IMG/VR virus record: IMGVR_UViG_3300017991_000359
Location: 1 to 26,844 of that record
Source of the DNA: a virus
Length of the DNA stretch: 26,844 bases
Strand: one strand, 5' to 3'
The notes below the pieces were generated by a model. The model worked only from the letters and a program-made list of their open reading frames with translations, was not told where the DNA came from and made no database searches. Within the stretch, counting starts at the first letter, position 1. Each line of letters starts with the position of its first letter. Made by a program: the position numbers and the translations under genes. Positions 7,923-16,488 of the stretch are shown piece after piece.

Positions 7923-8149
7923 TGATCTCTCCTGTATTCGCGGCCCAGCGTGGCAGGAGAGACGACCCGCTCCATACCGCCGAGGCCAGAGATGGCGGAC
8001 GTGAGGCGGATCATGCCTGTGTCGTCCACCTCGGCGACACGGACGCGGCGCATCGGGTGCGGCTCGCCTGCCTCGTCGATCGCCAGGTTGATGAAGTAGT
8101 CCCCGACGTGGACTGACGGATCCTTGGCGGCGTCGAACAGGCTACTCAT
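7919..8149 (-). CDS. Hypothetical small beta-rich protein
   Basis: A 76-residue protein with ATG three bases after GGAGGAGG, overlapping the preceding gene by eight bases and the following gene by four. The sequence looks like a small beta barrel (VHVGDYFINLAID, RRVRVAEVDDTGMIRLTSA), then a short helix and a basic end. No family recognised. It lies between the portal and the fibre-like gene and is probably co-translated with them. Confidence 0.7.
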   Translation of the reverse strand: MSSLFDAAKDPSVHVGDYFINLAIDEAGEPHPMRRVRVAEVDDTGMIRLTSAISGLGGMERVVSPATLGREYRRDQ

Positions 8150-8291
8150 CGTCCTCCTCCGCCTCCAGGTCGTCCACGTCCCGGAACTCCGCTGACAGGT
8201 CCATGTCGAACCCGGCCTGGCGCAACTCGTCGGTGAGGATCGCCTCGACCCGCTTGGCCAACTGGTTCAGCTGGTTGGTCAGTTGCGCCAT
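8142..8291 (-). CDS. Small acidic helical protein after portal
   Basis: A 49-residue protein. The ATG at 8291 lies 13 bases inside the 3' end of the portal gene and has a purine-rich GAGGAGAGGTGG upstream. The N-terminal two thirds form an amphipathic helix (LTNQLNQLAKRVEAILTDEL); the tail is strongly acidic (DDLEAEEDDE). No longer in-frame start is needed. It is probably a short coiled-coil accessory protein of the head module. Function unknown. Confidence 0.65.
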   Translation of the reverse strand: MAQLTNQLNQLAKRVEAILTDELRQAGFDMDLSAEFRDVDDLEAEEDDE

Positions 8292-10099
8292 CGTTGCCAC
8301 CTCTCCTCGTCCCCTTCCTCTGGTACGACCTGGCCGCCCTCCCCGATCCCTGCAAGGGTCATCGGCATCGGCCACCGGCTCCACTCCTCCTCGACCTTGG
8401 CCAGCCCACGGTTGAGCGCGTCGCCTAGCAACGTGCGGATCTCGTAGGGCAAAAGACCGCCGTGGGGGGCCGCCACCTTGATCAGATCCGCGATCTCCTC
8501 GGGGCTACGTGTCGGCGGGGAGTTGGACCGGAACCGGTGCAGGACAACGCCGATCCTGGGCAGGATGTACTTGTTCACAACCCAGTCGATGTCCTCGCGC
8601 TCCGGCTCGAAAACCTGTTCCTCCGCGAATGACAACGCCGCGATGGCCGTGGCACGGTTGAGGTTCTTCGGGGTGTAGCCACGCAACATCGGTGGCAACC
8701 GGAACGAGGCGCCGATCCGATCCGCGCTGCGCTCGTCGTAGTTGGTGAAGGTGGCGTCGCTCTGCTGTGCGGATCGCAGGGACTCGAACTCCATCGTGGG
8801 CATCAGGGTGCGCTCCTCACCCTTCTGCTTCATGGGGTGCGCCTCCACGACCAGGATCTTGTGGCGGTTCTCGGACCCGCCGAACTCCTGGGTCATACGT
8901 TGCTCGAGGCGGTCCTTCATGTCCCGTGGCACCTTGCCGCCGCCGACAAACAGGATCCCGGGAGGGATCGCGCTGCTGTCCAGGTAGAAGTAGTTCGTCT
9001 CGTCGGCCTCGCGCACTCCCAGGACGGCCAGGAGGTTACCGATCCACCGTGGTGGCGGACACGGACTGCGCGGATCGTGGAGCGGGATGTAGATCAGCTC
9101 GTTCGCTTCCTTCGCATCCTTGCCCTCGCCGCCGTCCTCCTCGGGGCGCCGCATCTCCTGGACCGACTTGTAGACCGTGCCCGTGGTGGCGCTGATCACC
9201 CGTGGGTCGCCTGGGGACTTGTAGTAGGACTTGCGGTCCCCGACGATCTGGACGTACCTGCGGAACCGACGGTGCACCAGGACCTCGCGTCCCTCGGACA
9301 AGGGTGTGACCGGATCCGGCTCGGTGACCTCGACCAGTTCCCCCTGGTCTCGCAGCGGCCGCACCGTGTAGCCCGGGATGTAGTTGAGGCGCTTCAACCG
9401 GCCGTAGCCGTCGGTCAGCATCTCCCACGCGCCCCACCCGTGCGCCTCGATGTCGTACCGGGTGACCCGGCGGAGTTTGATGAACGACATCGCGCTGCAG
9501 CACGTTTTGAAGAACGCCTCGAACAGGAACTGCTCTCGGCGCAACGCAACGCGCAACTGCTCGCGGACGTCGTCGATCTCTTGGTCGGTGACCTCCCCAT
9601 CGTCGTCCTCGTCCACCGGCTCGCCGGCGTCGGGGTCCAGTTCAGGATCCGGCTCGTCCTCGTCGGCCTTCTCCGCGGCGTCCAGGGCGGCTTCCTCCTC
9701 CTCGACCCACCGCTCGATCTGGAGCGCGTTGCGGATCGCCTCGGTGGCTTCCTCGCTGTCCAGGTCCTCCATCCACGACTCGCACACCACGGCCTGGAAA
9801 CCATATCCCTCGATATTGGTCTGATAGGCGGCGATGTTGGGCGCGACGTGCGGCGTCAGCTCGATGTAGTTGAGAAGGGACTCGGGGTCGTAGGGTGGCT
9901 CCACCGCGCCGGCGTCACCGTACACCTCGCGCCGACGGTCCAGGGCACTGATCGCCTGACTCTCGTCGACGGAGCGGCCGGTCATCACCGCTGCCTTGGC
10001 CAGGACCTCCCGGATGTCCACCACGAACCCGGTGTCGTCCGTCTTGCCCTTGGCGGTGCGCCCGCCCTTGGCCCCGCCTCTTTTCGCGGGACCCCCCAT
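8279..10099 (-). CDS. Phage portal protein
   Basis: A 606-residue protein; ATG overlaps the upstream stop (TGATG), with AAGG seven bases before it. It is recognised as a PBSX/HK97-like portal: the helical core near residues 185-215 (FLFEAFFKTCC), the beta-rich wing with HxRFRRY and YKSPGDPR, and the hallmark ASFRLPPMLRGYTP followed by NLNRATA near 485-510, which resembles the SRxPPxLxG stretch of this family. Portals form the dodecameric ring at one capsid vertex through which DNA enters and to which the terminase docks. A strongly acidic insertion (about residues 125-175, Glu/Asp/Pro-rich) is unusual. Its place downstream of the terminase large subunit is standard. Confidence 0.9.
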   Translation of the reverse strand: MGGPAKRGGAKGGRTAKGKTDDTGFVVDIREVLAKAAVMTGRSVDESQAISALDRRREVYGDAGAVEPPYDPESLLNYIELTPHVAPNIAAYQTNIEGYGFQAVVCESWMEDLDSEEATEAIRNALQIERWVEEEEAALDAAEKADEDEPDPELDPDAGEPVDEDDDGEVTDQEIDDVREQLRVALRREQFLFEAFFKTCCSAMSFIKLRRVTRYDIEAHGWGAWEMLTDGYGRLKRLNYIPGYTVRPLRDQGELVEVTEPDPVTPLSEGREVLVHRRFRRYVQIVGDRKSYYKSPGDPRVISATTGTVYKSVQEMRRPEEDGGEGKDAKEANELIYIPLHDPRSPCPPPRWIGNLLAVLGVREADETNYFYLDSSAIPPGILFVGGGKVPRDMKDRLEQRMTQEFGGSENRHKILVVEAHPMKQKGEERTLMPTMEFESLRSAQQSDATFTNYDERSADRIGASFRLPPMLRGYTPKNLNRATAIAALSFAEEQVFEPEREDIDWVVNKYILPRIGVVLHRFRSNSPPTRSPEEIADLIKVAAPHGGLLPYEIRTLLGDALNRGLAKVEEEWSRWPMPMTLAGIGEGGQVVPEEGDEERWQRWRN

Positions 10100-10416
10100 C
10101 ACAGAACCTTGCCGGCGATCTTGAGCTCGGCGCCGTTGAGGACCCCGGCGTTGGTGCCGTTGACCCGCACGTAGTTGTACTGCGCGGGGATCACGCCCTG
10201 TGCGTCCGCCGGTCCCAGGCCCGCCTGGATCGTGGTCCACACGTCACCGGCCACCGACCCCTCCAGGTCGAACACAGCCACCACGCCCACGTCGGTCTGG
10301 TACTCGTACCCCTTATCCGACATCTGGCGCACGTCGTGCTCGTGGCCGGCGCCCAGGGGCAGCGAACCTACCGGGTTCTCGTCGAACGGATACACTCTGA
10401 TCTCTGGCATCGCCAT
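10099..10416 (-). CDS. Hypothetical beta-rich protein before portal
   Basis: A 105-residue protein. The first ATG (10416) has GGAGG five bases upstream; a second ATG two codons later is possible. The sequence is Gly/Val-rich and looks beta-structured (VGVVAVFDLEG, YNYVRVNGTNAGVLNGAELKIAGKVL), with no Cys and no membrane segment. It ends by overlapping the portal start. Composition and position would suit a small virion surface or decoration protein, but the family is not recognised. Confidence 0.7.
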   Translation of the reverse strand: MAMPEIRVYPFDENPVGSLPLGAGHEHDVRQMSDKGYEYQTDVGVVAVFDLEGSVAGDVWTTIQAGLGPADAQGVIPAQYNYVRVNGTNAGVLNGAELKIAGKVL

Positions 10417-10426
10417 GTGGTCCTCC

Positions 10427-10966
10427 TCAGTTCATCGAAGCTCGGGACGCGGCCATCGCCTTTTGCGCCAGGTCCCGCGCGTCTTGGTCGGCCAGTGGGT
10501 CGGCGGCCTGTCGCATCAGGATCCGCGTCGCCGCCACCCGAAGGTCGTTCCAGTCCTTGCGTCGGTGCATCAGCTCCAGGACCTTGTTGACCGCGTCCTT
10601 GGACGCCTTGGCCTTGCGGTCGTCCACCACGTCCCGGAAGAACGCGGCCAGGATCCGGGGCTTCTGCTCGTCCGGTGCCGCGTGAAAGTCCGCGAGGAGG
10701 TGCTCGTGGAACACCCCGTCGTCGATCTGCTGCGCCGCCTCTTTCATGATCCTGTCGAACTCGTCGGGCTGGACACCGCCGTCGGCCCGGCTCACGCACC
10801 GGCAGATGATCGGGATCTGCTGCGGCCCGTTGCCGTCGCCCAGGTCGGCGTTCTTGTACCCCACGATCCCGCGGCCGTTGCACCGCTTGCACCCGGGCTT
10901 GGCCTTGGCCAGATCCACGTGCTTGGCGAGCCGCACACGGGGCGGCGCCTGATCACGCTTGGTCAT
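10427..10966 (-). CDS. Hypothetical protein with DnaJ-like zinc motif
   Basis: A 179-residue protein; ATG lies 14 bases within the previous gene. Residues 26-33 are CKRCNGRG, the CxxCxGxG knuckle typical of DnaJ-type zinc fingers, and a second Cys pair (CRC) follows near residue 55, completing one zinc site. The remainder is helical and charged, with a run of basic and acidic residues (FRDVVDDRKAKASKDAVNKVLELMHRRKDW). It lies between the terminase large subunit and the portal. A chaperone-like or DNA-binding adaptor is conceivable, but only the zinc motif is supported. Confidence 0.75.
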   Translation of the reverse strand: MTKRDQAPPRVRLAKHVDLAKAKPGCKRCNGRGIVGYKNADLGDGNGPQQIPIICRCVSRADGGVQPDEFDRIMKEAAQQIDDGVFHEHLLADFHAAPDEQKPRILAAFFRDVVDDRKAKASKDAVNKVLELMHRRKDWNDLRVAATRILMRQAADPLADQDARDLAQKAMAASRASMN

Positions 10967-11546
10967 CGTCACCCTCCAGTTCCTTGACCCGTCCCTGCCA
11001 CCACCGCCGCAAACAGCCGCGGCACTTGATCTTGCCGAAGTCCTTGTGGTGGTGACGGCACTTCGTCTTCCTGTCCACGTGCGTCCCTGTGCCGGGTTCT
11101 GCCCGTTGGAAGTGGTCACGTAGGGTTCCGGTCGGGATCAGGACGCGGACGGGCGGCAGGTCCCCGTCTCGGACCACGCACGGCACCAGGAGTTCCATGT
11201 GGTCGGGGCCGCCGGTGAACAGGTCCGGTCGGATCTCCACCGCCTCCTCCCACACCTCGTCGCACTCCTCGATGTCCTCGAGGGCACGCTCGAGCTCGGC
11301 GTCGTCCACGTCCACCTCGGTGCCCCCGGGAAGGCCCAGGCGCAGACCCAGGACCCGCTCCCACTGGTCGTCGTTGACCGCGGCGATCACGGTGTCGTCC
11401 AGGGTGACGAATGCCTTGCCCGCGAGGGCGCGGTAGGGGTGCTGTGCAATCTCGGTGGTCACGGTCACGTCTCCGTTGTCGTAGCGGCTGTACTCCGCGC
11501 CGGTTTCCACATCGCGCATGGTCGTGGATTTAGAACGGGTACTCAT
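10953..11546 (-). CDS. Hypothetical protein with C-terminal Cys/His cluster
   Basis: A 197-residue protein whose ATG lies 17 bases inside the 3' end of the terminase gene. The middle (about 75-100) is very acidic (DVDDAELERALEDIEECDEVWEE split by hydrophobics). The C-terminus has KCRHHHKDFGKIKCRGC near 165-182, a probable zinc-binding cluster, followed by a basic RRWWQGR. No family is recognised. Its overlap with terL and with the DnaJ-like gene suggests coupled expression in the packaging block. Confidence 0.75.
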   Translation of the reverse strand: MSTRSKSTTMRDVETGAEYSRYDNGDVTVTTEIAQHPYRALAGKAFVTLDDTVIAAVNDDQWERVLGLRLGLPGGTEVDVDDAELERALEDIEECDEVWEEAVEIRPDLFTGGPDHMELLVPCVVRDGDLPPVRVLIPTGTLRDHFQRAEPGTGTHVDRKTKCRHHHKDFGKIKCRGCLRRWWQGRVKELEGDDDQA

Positions 11547-13119
11547 GCTCGTCCTCGTCGCCGATGTGGATCTCCATTACATCTTCCCCCCCGTCGGCGT
11601 CCACGTCAAGGAAGTGCGTCCGTGCAGCACCGACCAGCTGCGAAAAGGCGTCCACCATGTCGTCGTGCTTGCCGAACGGGAACTCGATCAGTTCGTCCAC
11701 AAGGCTGCCGCGGCTGCCGTCGAACAGACCGCCGTTCGGGTCCAGGTGGGCCGAGAACACCACCTTGCCCTTTTCCAGCAACGGGGTGGCGCCGAGAAGG
11801 CGCATCTGCTTGCTGATCTTGGGCTTGGTGACCTTGATGTGGCCCTCCATCTCGGGGTGCTCGTTGATCACCCACTCGTCCACGGTGGACAGGCCGATCT
11901 TCTCGATCAGGACCAGCCACGGATCGTATGTCTGCGCCTCGGCGTGGATCACGTCGGCCAGGGTCTTGACCGACATCCGCTGGTGCCAGGCGTCCACGAT
12001 GTACAGGACCCCGCGCTCCTGGTCGATCGCGCCAACGCAGCACCCAGTGTAGTCCTGCTGCTTGCTGGTCTTGGACCGTGGGTTCGGCGTGCCGGCGGGG
12101 TCGTAGCTGGTGAAGAACACCAACCGATCCTGCTCCACCAACTCGGCGAACCGTTGGTCCTGGCGCAGGTCGCTGAACTCGAACCAGTCCGGTCGGATCA
12201 GCGCGGACTCGATGTCGATCGCCTGGTTGCGGAAGGCACGGTTGAACTCGATGCTCTGGATCTCGTCGAACCGCATCCGCAGCGCGGCCTCACTCCACTT
12301 GTCCGGCCAGATCGCGCCGAAGTTGGCGTCGATGTCGTACCGCAGCACCTTGTACGTGCTGCCGCCCATGATCTCGTGGGACAGGTCCCCGGGGTGCCAC
12401 AACGTGCAGATGTACCAGACGCGGCTGTCCGGCTCCAGGAGGTTGGTCCAGTCCGCCTTCCATGCCTGCTTGATCTGCTCGCGGAGGGCCGGGAAGGTGA
12501 GGGCGTTGCGGCGGTCCACCACGTCGTCGGCGATCAGCAGGTCGGCGCGGCCGCCAGTCGCCGTGGAGGTGATGCCCAGGGCCTCCACCGACGCGTCCCT
12601 GTGCCTCGCGGATCGCATCAGGACCAGACGGTGGGCGTTCCAGGGCGCGTCTGGGTTCGGCCGTAGGTCGGGGAACACCTCCCGGACACGGGGGTTCGTG
12701 GTGATGTGCTGGTCGATCTCGAACAGGCGCTCCTTGGCCCGGCCGTCGCTCGCGCACACCACCTTGGTCCGCAGGTTCGGGTTGTTGCCCAGTTCCCAGA
12801 TCACGCGCCCCACCACGTTGCTGGTCTTGGCGTGGTCACGAGGCGCGATCACCATGACCCGCTGATACCGATCCCAGGCCTGGTGCCACTCGTCGTGGAA
12901 CCACTGCTGGGCGTAGGGAAGGCGGCTCGACTCGTCCAGGAACGCGTACTCCATGAACGCCGACGCCGACTTGCGAGCGAGGGCGATGTGGTGGTTGCGT
13001 ATCGCCACGGCACGCTTGATCAGCCTGTCCCGGGACGGTGCACGGATGAACTTGTCCGCGACCAGCCGCGGGAGGTGGCCCACAGGAGGGCGGAAGTCCT
13101 TGTGGATTGCCGCGTCCAC
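11530..13119 (-). CDS. terL: Terminase large subunit
   Basis: A 529-residue protein that powers DNA packaging into the prohead and cuts the concatemer. Residues 90-100 hold the Walker A-like loop IAPRDHAKTS (K98), residues 194-202 the Walker B segment LLIADDVVD. The C-terminal RNase H-like nuclease shows FTSYDPAG (first acidic residue near 350) and GKHDDMVDAFSQL near 490-500. Start chosen is GTG at 13119, two bases before the ParB-like stop at 13121; the upstream site AAGAAG is weak, so translation is probably coupled. The length is normal for the family. It is followed through overlaps by two small genes and the portal, the usual order. The small subunit candidate lies about 6 kb upstream. 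Confidence 0.93.
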   Translation of the reverse strand: MDAAIHKDFRPPVGHLPRLVADKFIRAPSRDRLIKRAVAIRNHHIALARKSASAFMEYAFLDESSRLPYAQQWFHDEWHQAWDRYQRVMVIAPRDHAKTSNVVGRVIWELGNNPNLRTKVVCASDGRAKERLFEIDQHITTNPRVREVFPDLRPNPDAPWNAHRLVLMRSARHRDASVEALGITSTATGGRADLLIADDVVDRRNALTFPALREQIKQAWKADWTNLLEPDSRVWYICTLWHPGDLSHEIMGGSTYKVLRYDIDANFGAIWPDKWSEAALRMRFDEIQSIEFNRAFRNQAIDIESALIRPDWFEFSDLRQDQRFAELVEQDRLVFFTSYDPAGTPNPRSKTSKQQDYTGCCVGAIDQERGVLYIVDAWHQRMSVKTLADVIHAEAQTYDPWLVLIEKIGLSTVDEWVINEHPEMEGHIKVTKPKISKQMRLLGATPLLEKGKVVFSAHLDPNGGLFDGSRGSLVDELIEFPFGKHDDMVDAFSQLVGAARTHFLDVDADGGEDVMEIHIGDEDEHEYPF

Positions 13120-13120
13120 G

Positions 13121-13717
13121 CTACTTCTTCTTGCCGCTCACCTGGAACTTGTGGCCGCACTCTGGACACGTCGCCTCCACGGTGATCGTCACGTTGGACT
13201 TCGCGTCCTTCTTCTCCTGGAGGGCCTTCAGCTGCTCGTCGTTGGCCTTCTTGAACGCGTTCCAGTCGAAGTCCACCATCTGGGAGAACCCCTCCAGGGT
13301 TTCCCGGTCGAACGGCATCGTGGTGTTGAGGTCGGCCACGTTGAACTCGGCGCCGCTGCCGCTGGTCATCTCCTTGATCAGGACCGCCAGCTTGGCGTCG
13401 TCGCGCTTGAACTTCGTCTCGTTCGTCTCGATGGCGATCCGCCACGCCTGGGAGTCGGTGATCGGGCCGAAGTTGAAGCACACCGCTTTCTTGATCCCGA
13501 GGTGGTTGAACGCGGCGAGGCGGTGGTTCCCGTTGATTACCTCGAAGAACCCCGTGTCCAACTCGCGCACCAGGATGTTCTCCACCTGACCGTTGCGCTT
13601 GATGTTGGCGATCAGTTTCTCGGCCTGGTCTGGGTCCTCCACCTTGTAGTTCCAATCGGCGCCTACGAGCTTGCCCACGGGCAACTCGATCCATCGCGGG
13701 TCATTGAGCTTGGCCAT
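13121..13717 (-). CDS. ParB/sulfiredoxin-fold protein with C-terminal zinc ribbon
   Basis: A 198-residue protein; ATG has AGGAG seven bases upstream and lies 17 bases inside the dpdA 3' end. Residues about 10-110 form a ParB-N/Srx-type domain: the opening IELPVGKLVGADWNYK, a helix (AEKLIANIKRNGQ) and the signature VINGNHRLAAF near 58-70. The end of the protein has one CPECGHKF knuckle, and the last residues are Lys-rich. ParB-like folds occur as partition proteins, nucleases and ATP-using enzymes. Close linkage to dpdA suggests a DNA-modification partner, as ParB-like proteins accompany DpdA in bacterial dpd clusters (from memory). Biochemical role is inferred, not shown. Confidence 0.85.
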   Translation of the reverse strand: MAKLNDPRWIELPVGKLVGADWNYKVEDPDQAEKLIANIKRNGQVENILVRELDTGFFEVINGNHRLAAFNHLGIKKAVCFNFGPITDSQAWRIAIETNETKFKRDDAKLAVLIKEMTSGSGAEFNVADLNTTMPFDRETLEGFSQMVDFDWNAFKKANDEQLKALQEKKDAKSNVTITVEATCPECGHKFQVSGKKK

Positions 13718-14564
13718 CGCACATCTCCTGTGGCGCCGTGTCGGCGCGTGTCTGGTCGTTCCACTCGATCCCGCGCTCGCGCCACATCGACGTGACGGAC
13801 TCCTGGAGGCGGTGTCGTTTCATCAGCCACCGCGTGAACCGCACCTTGCACTTCTCGGCGCCGGCCAGGTCCTCGCGTTGTTCCACTTGGGCGGCGAGCA
13901 CAGCCTCGACGGTGTTGAGTCCCTTCTCGGCCAGGTCCCGCAGCTTGTAGGTGCGCCCGTCCTGCATGTGCCACGTCTTGTTGCCCGCCTGGAGGGAACC
14001 GGCCGACGAGTCCGCGGAGTAGAACGGGTAGCGGCGCAGGATCTTCTCGCTGCCCACGCCGAACATATGGATCTTGCGGGTGTCCCGGTACTTGGCCAGG
14101 ACCCGGGCGTACAGGTCGTCGAGCCAGATGATCTTCGCCGCGTCGCTCTTGCCCACCACACCGCCCAGGCAGAAGAACTCGTATCGCTCGGCCAACTCCT
14201 CAAGCACCGCGATCGGCTCCCCGAAGTGGTAGGTGGGCAACGGCGCGAACCCCGCCTCCTCCATGACACGCTGGTTCTCCGCGCTGGCCACCGGATCCCC
14301 GATCACGTCCAGCCCGGCGTACACGTCGATTATGTGGGACCGGTCGGCGATGAACTTCATGTACTCGTCGATGTCGATCTCGATGCCCAGGGTGTTGGCG
14401 CTGTGGGCGCCGCTGTCCAGGAAGAAGTGGAACCTGTCATCGAGCAGGTCCACGGTGGGCAGGAACCGCTGGGCGTAGACGTAGCTGATCAGGACGTTGG
14501 GATACAGCGTCTCGATCACCGCCTCGAGATCCTGGCGCTTGATCACGACCTCGAACACCCTCAT
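13701..14564 (-). CDS. dpdA: DpdA-like DNA 7-deazaguanine transglycosylase
   Basis: A 287-residue TIM-barrel-type protein related to tRNA-guanine transglycosylases in the DpdA form, which exchanges guanine in DNA for a 7-deazaguanine base. Visible motifs: FLDSGAHSA with D50 (the base-recognition/general-acid aspartate region), GLDVIGDP near 84-91, FCLGGVVG near 131-138 (compare the LGG of TGTs), KIHMFGVG near 164-171, and YSADSSAGS with D185 in the position expected for the nucleophile. It is shorter than bacterial tRNA TGTs and lacks their C-terminal zinc-binding CxCxxC, as phage DpdAs do. The ATG overlaps the queE stop (ATGA). The complete preQ0 pathway immediately upstream strongly supports the call. 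Confidence 0.87.
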   Translation of the reverse strand: MRVFEVVIKRQDLEAVIETLYPNVLISYVYAQRFLPTVDLLDDRFHFFLDSGAHSANTLGIEIDIDEYMKFIADRSHIIDVYAGLDVIGDPVASAENQRVMEEAGFAPLPTYHFGEPIAVLEELAERYEFFCLGGVVGKSDAAKIIWLDDLYARVLAKYRDTRKIHMFGVGSEKILRRYPFYSADSSAGSLQAGNKTWHMQDGRTYKLRDLAEKGLNTVEAVLAAQVEQREDLAGAEKCKVRFTRWLMKRHRLQESVTSMWRERGIEWNDQTRADTAPQEMCDGQAQ

Positions 14565-15151
14565 GACAGCCCCCACGCCTTGTGCGCCTGGACGTTGAGC
14601 CGCCAGGGAATCTCGCTAGTGTTCTCCTCGATCAGGTGCACCGCCCAGTCCACGTTCTCCTGGACCACCCGGTCCCCGTCGTACGCGGGGGACAGGAAGT
14701 AGTTGTCCGCGGCGATCAGTGGCACCGGGATCTTGCACCCGGCCTCCACGATATACTTCAACTCGGCGACGGGGCGGCTGAAGTTCTCGATCAGACGCGA
14801 CGGGCCGACCTTGGGACTGACCACCACGTAGTCGATCCCCTCGGCCACGGCAAGCGTGCCGTTGGTTTCGATGGTGAGCATGGCGCCGAGCGCGTGGAGT
14901 GCGCGGACCAGGACGTTGTCGACCTGAAGCGCGGGTTCGCCGCCGCACAGGGACACCACGTCGGACCCCAACTCCTCGACCTCGTCCAGGATCATCTGAA
15001 GGGACATGTCGCGGCCATTCGTGTGCTCCTTGGTGTCGCAGAACGGACAGTTGAGGTTGCACCCGCTGAAACGCAGGAACGTGGTGGGAATACCGATCCT
15101 GGCGCCCTCGCCCTGGATCGACCGCACGATCTCGTGGACCTTGTACAGCAT
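14561..15151 (-). CDS. queE: 7-carboxy-7-deazaguanine synthase (radical SAM)
   Basis: A 196-residue enzyme that rearranges 6-carboxy-tetrahydropterin to 7-carboxy-7-deazaguanine. The radical SAM cluster motif CNLNCPFC gives C31, C35 and C38 in a CX3CX2C arrangement, which binds the [4Fe-4S] cluster. The family N-terminus with SIQGEG (11-16) and FLRFSGC is present, as is the GGEP SAM-binding motif (about 68-72). Later, TIETNGT and VVSPK match QueE strands. Length is close to the usual 200-220. The ATG overlaps the queC stop (TGATG). Substrate comes from QueD; product goes to QueC. Confidence 0.95.
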   Translation of the reverse strand: MLYKVHEIVRSIQGEGARIGIPTTFLRFSGCNLNCPFCDTKEHTNGRDMSLQMILDEVEELGSDVVSLCGGEPALQVDNVLVRALHALGAMLTIETNGTLAVAEGIDYVVVSPKVGPSRLIENFSRPVAELKYIVEAGCKIPVPLIAADNYFLSPAYDGDRVVQENVDWAVHLIEENTSEIPWRLNVQAHKAWGLS

Positions 15152-15906
15152 CAGTTGTGCCCCCTCTCGTCCCGGTGCGCCCGGTCGTAGGCCAGTTGGT
15201 CCGGGGTCTTGACTGTTTGTTCCCCGTCGTACCAGCCGCCGGCCCACAACGCGTCCTCCCGTTGGCGGCACGAGTCGCACTCGCCGCAGTGGGCCTCCCC
15301 GTCCAAGTAGCACGACCACGTGGCGTCGTAGTCCACGCCCAGCTTGCGACCGAGGTCCACGATCTTGGCCTTGGGCCAGGTGGCGAACGGGGCGCAGATC
15401 CGCGGATGGAACGACGGGTCGGTGCCCTCCCGGGCCGCACGCTCCATCGCCTCCACAAACTCCAGACGGTCGTCCCAGTAGTTGCCGCTGTCCAACCCGT
15501 TGGCGCCCAGGTAGATGCTGTTGATCCCGTGGGCCTCGGCGAATCCGACCGCGTAGGCCAGGAAGATCCCGTTGCGGAACGGGACGTAGCTGGGCGGCGT
15601 ACCGCCATCCTCGATCTGGCCACGACCGCGCCCCTTCGGAAGCCCCTTGACCGCCTCGGTGTTGCCCTTCAACAGGCCGCACTCCGGTGCCATCCACCCC
15701 AGGTCGACCCGCACGATCTTGGGGTGGGCGCCGTACTTCTGGGCGTTGTCCACGGCCACGTCGAGCTCGCGCCGCAACGTCTGGCCGTAGTCGAAGATCA
15801 GGGCGACGATCTCCTCCGGGTCGATCAGGTGCATGTTCTGTAGCCGCGCCAGGCACGTGGTACTGTCGATCCCGCCTGACAGTAGGATCACCGCTCCTCG
15901 TTTCAT
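15151..15906 (-). CDS. queC: 7-cyano-7-deazaguanine synthase
   Basis: A 251-residue enzyme that uses ATP and ammonia to turn 7-carboxy-7-deazaguanine into preQ0. The N-type PP-loop SGGIDST is at residues 10-16. FDYGQ near 38-43, a PFRNG segment near 110-116 and the ANGLDSGNYWD region match QueC. The C-terminal zinc site is CYLDGEAHCGECDSC, about 199-213. Start ATG has GGAGGGG six bases upstream. It is a free-standing QueC, with no fused glutamine amidotransferase domain, so it does not itself predict the amidated base made by Gat-QueC fusions. Confidence 0.95.
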   Translation of the reverse strand: MKRGAVILLSGGIDSTTCLARLQNMHLIDPEEIVALIFDYGQTLRRELDVAVDNAQKYGAHPKIVRVDLGWMAPECGLLKGNTEAVKGLPKGRGRGQIEDGGTPPSYVPFRNGIFLAYAVGFAEAHGINSIYLGANGLDSGNYWDDRLEFVEAMERAAREGTDPSFHPRICAPFATWPKAKIVDLGRKLGVDYDATWSCYLDGEAHCGECDSCRQREDALWAGGWYDGEQTVKTPDQLAYDRAHRDERGHN

Positions 15907-15909
15907 CTC

Positions 15910-16488
15910 CTACCCCTCCCGGCCCGCGAAGGCCATGAACTCGCCCCTGGTGCGTGGGTCCTCGAGGAACCGTCCACGCAGGGCCGTTGTGGTCATCCAT
16001 GCTTCCCGTTTCTCCACCCCCCTCGCCACCATGCACAGGTGACGACCCCGGACCAGCACGCCCACGCCCAGGGCACCTGCGGTGTTCTCCACGACTTCCG
16101 CGATCTGGTCGGTCATCCGTTCCTGGATCTGGAGGCGGCGTGCATACACCTCGACGGCACGCGCCAGCTTGGACACGCCCACCACCTTGCCGTTCTTGTC
16201 CGGCAGGTAGGCGACATAGACGTGGCCGTAGAACGGCAGGATGTGGTGCTCGCACGTGGACCAGTATTCGATGGGACCGAGGCACACCATCTGGTTGTAG
16301 CTGTCGCTGGCGAACGCGGTCTGGAGGATCCCCTCCGGCTTCTTGTCGTAGCCGCCGAACAGGTGCTTCCAGGACTTGACCACGCGCTTCGGCGTGTCGA
16401 CCAACCCCTCCCGCTCCGGGTCCTCCCCGATGTACTCCAGCATGGTCCGAACCGCGGCGAGCGCGTTTGCTTCTGTCGGCTTTGTCAT
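15910..16488 (-). CDS. folE: GTP cyclohydrolase I
   Basis: A 192-residue enzyme that converts GTP to dihydroneopterin triphosphate, the first step to preQ0. The motif [12 protein letters not shown] gives zinc ligands C79 and H82, and [13 protein letters not shown] gives C152. The family segments TPKRV (32-36), VGxSKLAR (104-110) and [19 protein letters not shown] are all present. Start ATG overlaps the queD stop as ATGA, with GAGGAGG seven bases upstream. Carrying folE makes the phage less dependent on the host folate enzyme for substrate. Confidence 0.95.
   Translation of the reverse strand: MTKPTEANALAAVRTMLEYIGEDPEREGLVDTPKRVVKSWKHLFGGYDKKPEGILQTAFASDSYNQMVCLGPIEYWSTCEHHILPFYGHVYVAYLPDKNGKVVGVSKLARAVEVYARRLQIQERMTDQIAEVVENTAGALGVGVLVRGRHLCMVARGVEKREAWMTTTALRGRFLEDPRTRGEFMAFAGREG

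Noticed and set aside
8837-10174. Plus-strand open frame of 445 codons opposite the portal
   Set aside because: Shadow of the portal gene; no motif and no ribosome site of note.
11518-12666. Plus-strand open frame of 382 codons opposite the terminase
   Set aside because: The minus strand encodes the terminase large subunit with ATPase and nuclease motifs.
14561-16285. Extended 574-codon minus-strand frame ending as QueE
   Set aside because: Only the part from 15151 matches QueE; the upstream part is an out-of-frame reading of queC and folE and is Arg/Gly-rich.
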